Of a stretch of 64,000 nucleotides of DNA, positions 58,598 to 64,000 are shown one piece after another; within the stretch, counting starts at the first letter, position 1, and every line of letters starts with the position of its first letter. The notes beneath the pieces were generated by a model. That model saw only the letters and a program-made list of their open reading frames with translations, searched no databases and was not told where the DNA came from. Source of the stretch: Brachynemurus nebulosus (lineage: Eukaryota > Arthropoda > Insecta > Neuroptera > Myrmeleontidae); assembly GCA_035578155.1 (NCBI GenBank), contig JAPWDM010000005.1:43536454-43600453 (forward strand), in the 5' to 3' direction. The position numbers and the translations under genes are program-made.

Positions 58598-59730
58598 CTT
58601 TAAATGATTAAGACGAGTTAACCCGTCCTGCAATATGGCGGCTCAAAATGCTGTCATATGTATATATGCTCGATACTGAGTAATTAATTGAGTACTATAC
58701 TCAAAGTATCGTATTAAAGCATCGAGTACTCAAGTATCGAGTATCGGCTGTCAAGTATCGATACCTACTCACAATCAGTATCGAAAGTATCGTTCGAACC
58801 CTAGTGACAATACGGTATAATTCTAAATAATGTTCAATTTTATCAACATAGTTTAGTATAATTTATTTTTTGTAAATTCCTAGGGTTCACTTTTTTAATG
58901 TTGGGATCTACGATTTTTTTCTTTTTCTTTTTTTGTAGCCTTATCTGTACCCTCGTGCGAATAGCCAATATAAATTTAAAAAAATGAGATTTTTTTATTT
59001 TTGCTTTTATCAACCGTTTGTGAATGTTTGTGACGCTATTATTTTCGTTTGTGACCAATTAGTTAATTAATTATTTAATTGTTAATTAAGAGTGTGTGAA
59101 TAGCCAACATTTTTTAAAATTTATTGCAATATTGACTTCCGGGTACTTAATCGATCGAAAATCGTTTGTGAATTCCAAATATACCATTAAAAACATTTGT
59201 GACAGCGTATTTTTTAAAAAAAATAATGAAACAAATTAATTATTTTTTGTAGTAATGAAGTTTTTTATATTGGCCACTCTGTTTAGTTGAGCTAAATCTA
59301 TACTCCAATGCCCTCTAGTGTGAGAAAAAATAACTATTTTGTAAATGACAGCAGTATACAGAATTTTTTTATTATTTTTTTAAAGAATACGCTGTCACAA
59401 ATGTTTTTAATGGTATATTTGGAATTCACAAACGGTTTTCGATCGATTAAGTGCCCGGAACTCAATATTGCAATAAATTTTAAAAAATGTTGGCTATTCA
59501 CACACTCTTAATTAACAATTAAATAATTAATTAACTAATTAGTCACAAACGAAAATAATAGCGTCACAAACATTCACAAACGATTGATCGAAGCAAAAAT
59601 AAAAAAATCTCATTTTTTTAAATTTATGTTGGCTATTCCCACGAGGGTTTTATCTATTGTATTTATCACTTGACAGTAAAAAGTCTGGCATTTTGAGACA
59701 AAAAAGTTTACCATATGGTTTGATTAAGAG
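58598..59730 (+). repeat. Interspersed repeat family E, copy 2, with nested insertions
   Basis: The flanks match 51321-51645 from ctttaaatgattaagacgag to accatatggtttg. Near 58668-58800 the normal sequence is replaced by a stretch with many tcgatact/agtatcgata repeats ending ttcgaaccctag, probably a partial hAT-like insertion. A 698-bp foldback element sits at 58950-59647. The copy ends about 250 bp upstream of the Rpn8 start codon. Confidence 0.75.
58950..59647. mobile_element. 698-bp foldback element with about 300-bp terminal inverted repeats (MULE-like)
   Basis: The ends CCCTCGTGCGAATAGCC and ggctattcccacgaggg are reverse complements. Pairing continues nearly to the centre (aaaacatttgtgacagcgta / tacgctgtcacaaatgtttt). 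The flanks share ttatct close to each end (left ttatctgta, right ttttatcta), consistent with a degraded 8-9 bp duplication of the sequence catctattgta seen in the uninterrupted copy. Very long TIRs with 8-10 bp duplications suggest a Mutator-like element. It encodes nothing. Confidence 0.75.
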
Positions 59731-59982
59731 TGAAAAAAACATGATATTTATTATGACGTGAACACCACGACGGTCAGTAACAGACTGAATTAGTAGTGGT
59801 GTAAATTGCTACTTATTGCAACTCTCGGATTACACTTTTTTTATATGTAGGCTTGATCTGTCTCATCTGTGAATACAAGACAATGACAAAAGTGAACTCT
59901 ATTGTCAATAAAATTAACTATTTATTTCATAAATATCAAAAGTAGACCAATTTGCTGACATTTCTGACACATTTAATCAAAA

Positions 59983-61096
59983 ATGCCGAGTCAAGAAGTT
60001 ACAACAACAAAAGTTGTGGTCCATCCACTTGTACTATTAAGTGTGGTGGATCATTTTAATCGTATGGGAAAAATTGGCAACCAGAAACGTGTTGTTGGTG
60101 TTTTATTGGGTTGTTGGCGAGCCAAAGGTGTGTTAGATGTTTCGAACAGTTTTGCAGGTTAGTTCTCAATCTCATACATTGTTTGCATACACTACAATAA
60201 TGACTAATGAATAATCGGTAAGTTGAATTAAATGCTTAAAATTTCTAGTACCCTTCGACGAGGACGATAAAGACAAGTCAGTATGGTTTTTGGATCATGA
60301 TTACCTCGAAAACATGTATGGAATGTTCAAAAAGGTGAACGCGCGCGAAAAGGTTGTTGGATGGTATCACACTGGCCCAAAATTACATCAGAATGACGTT
60401 GCAATTAACGAATTAATTCGCCGTTACTGTCCAAACTCGATTCTTGTGATCATCGACGCAAAACCGAAGGATCTTGGTCTGCCCACCGAGGCGTATCAAG
60501 CAGTTGAAGAAGTTCACGACGATGGATCGCCAACAACAAAAACTTTCGAACACGTTCCAAGCGAAATTGGAGCCGAGGAGGCAGAAGAAGTTGGCGTTGA
60601 ACATTTATTGCGCGATATCAAAGACACAACCGTAGGCACACTGTCGCAAAGGATAACCAATCAGTTATTAGGATTAAAAGGATTACACAGTCAGCTGAGA
60701 GAAATTCGCGATTATCTGATTCAAGTTGGACAAGGAACGTTACCGATTAATCATCAGATTGTGTATCAGCTCCAGGATATATTCAATTTACTGCCGGATA
60801 TCAGTAAACACGATTTTACAAATTCCCTGTACGTTAAAACCAACGATCAAATGCTTGTCGTATATTTAGCGGCGATGGTCCGTTCAATAATCGCATTACA
60901 CAATTTAATCAATAATAAATTAACGAATCGGGACGCAGAGGAAGGTAAGAAAAATGAGGAGAAGGATAAAGATAAGAAGGAGAAAGATGAGAAAGCGAAA
61001 GATAAGAATGAGAAAGCAGAAGCGAAAGAAGAATCAACGGATGATAAATCAAAGGATGCAAAGAAGAAAGATGTTAAAGATAATAAAAAGAAATAG
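59983..61096 (+). CDS. Rpn8: 26S proteasome regulatory subunit Rpn8 (PSMD7/Mov34)
   Basis: Two exons, 59983-60157 and 60249-61096, join in phase to 340 aa, the usual family length. The start codon has the good insect context tcaaaATG and is followed by the family start ([20 protein letters not shown]). The MPN domain covers about residues 8-140 ([55 protein letters not shown]). The JAMM zinc-binding His-x-His pattern of Rpn11 is absent, as in all Rpn8 proteins, so it is the inactive partner of the Rpn11 deubiquitinase in the proteasome lid. The C-terminal helical region ([20 protein letters not shown]) contributes to lid assembly. The tail from about residue 300 is a Lys/Glu repeat. The single 91-bp intron splits the codon after NSFA. 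Confidence 0.98.
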
Positions 61097-61186
61097 TTCG
61101 ATTCGTCTGTTTTTCAATTTAGAATTAATTTTTTTCCGTTTATTTTATTAAATTATTCTTAACTCACTAACAAAACAAATGTTTGC

Positions 61187-61192
61187 AATAAA
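61187..61192 (+). terminator. Candidate polyadenylation signal of Rpn8
   Basis: AATAAA lies 91 bases after the stop codon, and a second AATAAA occurs at 61237-61242. Either could define the 3' end; the spacing is normal for an insect housekeeping gene. Confidence 0.6.
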
Positions 61193-61408
61193 AAACAGTT
61201 TAAAAAAATATTGTACTACAAAAAATCCATGTTTCAAATAAAATAATTTTGATATATATATTTTTTTATTTTTATTTATTATATTTTACTAGCGGCTTGC
61301 ATTGGCTTCGCTCGGGAGCTGTTGTTATTGTTCAATTTTTCAGTACGTTTTAAAATTTTAACGAGTGCATTCATTGGCCTCATCAATTTCTTTTAAATGA
61401 TGTAGGTT

Positions 61409-61482
61409 CATGCGCACACTAATTGAAAACTGCGCGAGAATTTGCGGGAATTTCCGCGCAGTTTTTAATTCGTGTGCGCATG
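61409..61482. repeat. GC-rich palindrome of 74 bp
   Basis: catgcgcacactaattgaaa pairs with tttaattcgtgtgcgcatg (mismatches few), and actgcgcg pairs with cgcgcagt; the loop is around agaatttgcgggaatttc. Related pieces lie at about 61860 (catgcgcacatcgattt) and 62355-62450 (actgcacgagaatt), so it belongs to a local repeat family. Confidence 0.7.
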
Positions 61483-61500
61483 TGCATTTAGAAACAGTAA

Positions 61501-61768
61501 TGGGTCATACACAATCAATGAAATAAGGAATAAGGAATACGAAGTGTGCCATCTAGTGACGTTGAATGGAACTTTAATGAAATAAGAAATAAGGAGTATC
61601 ATAAGAAATTAGGAGTTCATAAGTAATCATGAACGTTACTTTTTCATGAATTTTGATGTAAAAAAATACCTAAATACATATATCTATGAGCAGTTAAGTT
61701 AAAGTTTCATTCAACGTCACTAGATGGTATACTTCTTATTCTTTATTTCATTGATTGTGTATTAAGCC
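61501..61768. mobile_element. Palindromic MITE family C, copy 2
   Basis: It shares termini (tgggtcatacacaatcaatg) and internal blocks (ccatctagtgacgttgaatg; caacgtcactagatgg) with 31873-32194. The flanks are TAA at the left and TTA at the right, which fits a TWA target with one substitution. The middle is shorter and rearranged relative to copy 1. Confidence 0.75.
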
Positions 61769-61924
61769 TTAGTGATGATGATAACGGATGCATTAAATAT
61801 AATAAAAAGACAGTGGGGATATTCGTTGCTCTAATCATTTCTTATAATGATGTAAGCACATGCGCACATCGATTTAATACTGCGCAAGAATTGTCATTGT
61901 CAGTTCCCGCCATGCCAATTTAAC

Positions 61925-62352
61925 GCTTTTAAACAAACCATAATATGTAAAAATTTTTTTGTCTCAAAATGTCGGACTTTTTACTGCCAGTGATAAGTAC
62001 AATAGATAAGGTTACAAAAAAAGAAAAAAATCAAAGATCCCAACATTAAAAAAGTGAACCCTAGGAATTTACAAAATATAAATTATATTAAACTATGTTG
62101 ATAAAATTGAACATTATTTAGAATTACAGTAATTATTCCCAAATGGAAACCCCTTTCTCTCTATCACGCTTATATATAAATACTTAAAGAGTGAATGAGA
62201 GAAGCGGGTTTCCATTTGGGAATAACTACTGTATACCGTATTTTGGAAAATCTGTCACAGATGGCGGGACCTGTACCAAGGAATATATACATATCACAGC
62301 ATTTTGAGCCGCCATATTGCAGGACGAGTTAACTCGTCTTAATCATTTAAAG
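61925..62352 (-). repeat. Interspersed repeat family E, copy 3, with nested MITE
   Basis: It is collinear in reverse with 51321-51645, including gacgagttaactcgtc. It carries the 105-bp insertion at 62127-62231. Together with copy 2 it brackets Rpn8 in opposite orientation. Confidence 0.75.
62127..62231. mobile_element. 105-bp mariner-type MITE with TA target
   Basis: The ends CAGTAATTATTCCCAAATGG and ccatttgggaataactactg are reverse complements with one mismatch. TA flanks both sides (62125-62126, 62232-62233), and the uninterrupted family E copy at 51.4 kb has one TA at the matching position (gaattataccc in reverse complement). Confidence 0.88.
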
Positions 62353-62524
62353 AGTTAAAACTGCACGAGAATTGGCGAGAAGTTTTATTTTTTGTAACAG
62401 TGTCAATAAATTCTCACTCAGCTTTAAATTAGTGTGTGTGCATGTACGTACATCACTTAAAAGTTAAGTGATGAGAGCAGCGAATACACCCATTGCAGTG
62501 GCGGTTACAAGATCTTCAACAATT

Positions 62525-62950
62525 TTTAATTTGGTGACGTTATCAAGTTTACTAAAATTTTTCAGTGCTATAAAAATCGTAAGTGAAATGATTGAATGAT
62601 GAAATTGGTAGATTTAAATACTAATTATAGATTTTCGAGATCATTATTTTTATTTTTACTAAAATTAAGCACGTAGAGTTACTAGAAAAAAACCTATCAA
62701 ATCAGTCATTTTTTTAAAAAGAATTTCGTCACTCTTATAGCAAAAATGGCAAGATCACACCTAAATTACCATAATTCGATCAATTATCTTAATTGAAATC
62801 ACTTCAAGAAAGCCTAATTTGAGAAAAAATAATTTTTTAACTTGATGACGTCATCAAGTATTTTTAAAAATTTTCCGTGTCTTAAAAATTGTACATGAAA
62901 TAACAAAATGATAAAATTGCAAGAAAATTATAGGTATTCGAAGTGACTTT
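62525..62950. repeat. Degenerate direct repeat, two units about 300 bp apart
   Basis: The units ttggtgacgttatcaagttt...gtaagtgaaatgattgaatg (62531 on) and cttgatgacgtcatcaagta...gtacatgaaataacaaaatg (62841 on) are alike in order and spacing. Sequence near 4200-4310 with cctaatgacgtcatccaac has the same flavour. The origin is unclear. Confidence 0.5.
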
Positions 62951-64000
62951 TGTAATGCTAGTTTAGGTATACGTTTTTCTTTTTTTCAATTTCAAAGACA
63001 ACATTAGGTACATAATCTTTAAAAAAATGTGACCTCCGCCTAATTTAACAGCTGGATCCGTTCCTGTTTAAATTTTAAAAATCCTTTCTACGATATTCTA
63101 AAATTTGCCCAGGTTTTTCCTTTTAAACCCCAAAAACATGAAATAATTAGACACTATGACGCCATTAAGCGCATTAAGTATAACCAATTATTTTAAAACG
63201 ATAATGTCAGTAATATGGTGAATTCATGTTTCAGAAGTTTTATTTATATAATAAAAATTAAACAAGTTTTTTGTTAAAGGTTTTTATTTTATTAAAATAT
63301 TAGTAACATATTTTATATAATTATACTTCAACAGATTAATTTTGGCCCACCAAACATGTTTCCTGTCTTTGTTACACTCTGTTGTATTGGTATTGCACTA
63401 ATGTAATAAAAAAGGATACATAACAAACAGAGTTAGAGTTTGAACGGTCAGAATCAATCTGTGAATCTATACAGGGTGTTTCAAGCAACTAAGAACATAT
63501 AAATTTTAACATAGGGGTTTGTTGTGATCAAGGGGTGCTTTATTTTATTATTATTAAATATTTAGCAAAACTTTAAATAATATCGCGCCAAAATAATGTT
63601 TAAAAGTAATTAAAAGACAATAGCAGTAAATTTATTGAGATAACTATAAATAAATCTTAATCTAATGTTAAAATATTTATTAACAAATAATACTGCTTAA
63701 TAGAAAAATTGGGCACCTGGTGCTTTGTTTTCAAATTTATTTTTTCGCAATTAAAGAAAATTTTAATAACTATGGATACCTATATAAAAAATTTACCCAT
63801 AAAAAGCAAGCATACTCTGATCCCAATAATTTTTTCCCATGTTAAATTTTGTATGTTCTTACTTCGTTGAAACAGACTGTATATAATTAATTAATTAATA
63901 CTTCTATGCACTTTTTACATAATATAGATTGAAATAATTAATAAAAAATTAACACTAAATATATTACAGTAAAAATTCAGAGCACCACTACTTGCTACAC
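62951..64000. other. Gene-free right end of window
   Basis: The sequence is AT-rich, and no exon, tRNA or clear terminal inverted repeat was recognised. Near 63470 the motif acagggtgtttcaagcaac resembles a transposon terminus, but no partner was found within the window. Confidence 0.35.

Noticed and set aside
1..64000. CRISPR arrays, prokaryotic operons or integrated viral genes
   Set aside because: No regularly spaced direct repeats and no recognisable prokaryotic or viral protein were found; the sequence is nuclear eukaryotic.

Overview
The window is AT-rich nuclear DNA from an animal, almost certainly an insect. The evidence is five spliced protein-coding genes with short GT-AG exons, one of them a seven-helix gustatory-receptor-type gene; one cytoplasmic-type tRNA gene; long (TA)n microsatellites; and a dense load of DNA-transposon remnants (hAT, pogo/mariner-like, PIF/Harbinger-like, Merlin/ISXO2-like and long foldback elements). 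I cannot assign an order or species. No bacterial operons, CRISPR arrays or viral genes were seen.

Layout. Positions 1-16166 hold no recognisable gene, only repeats: a pogo-like terminus, a hairpin framed by two (TA)n tracts, a 1.9 kb foldback element carrying its own 87-bp insertion, and a hAT element with exact target duplications. 16167-21778 (-) is a four-exon RBCK1/HOIL-1-like RBR ubiquitin ligase with a giant N-terminal extension. 24607-26521 is a 1.9 kb, nearly perfect inverted repeat enclosing the C-terminal half of an ISXO2/Merlin transposase. 26746-26818 (+) is tRNA-Arg(UCU). 31036-38314 (+) is a four-exon Maf1 gene (RNA polymerase III repressor) whose 3.9 kb last intron is a stack of nested transposons. 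42253-49575 (-) is a seven-exon gustatory-receptor-like gene. 51881-56980 (-) is a seven-exon NOL10/Enp2 gene. 59983-61096 (+) is a two-exon Rpn8/PSMD7 proteasome lid subunit. The remainder to 64000 is repeats and unassigned AT-rich DNA.

Each reading frame was assembled by joining GT-AG introns so that phase is kept throughout: RBCK1-like 1737 aa, Maf1 228 aa, Gr-like 517 aa, NOL10 682 aa, Rpn8 340 aa. The four housekeeping-type genes act in different processes (ubiquitin signalling, Pol III repression, ribosome biogenesis, proteasome), so the neighbourhood is not a functional cluster.

The most notable non-genic content is structural. Several transposon copies keep an internal empty site, either in a sister copy or in the opposite arm of an inverted repeat, so insertion events and target duplications can be read directly from this window. 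I did not find a convincing new multi-gene system. The best leads are the extended HOIL-1-like protein, the hairpin-forming Merlin derivative and the MULE-like foldback element near Rpn8.
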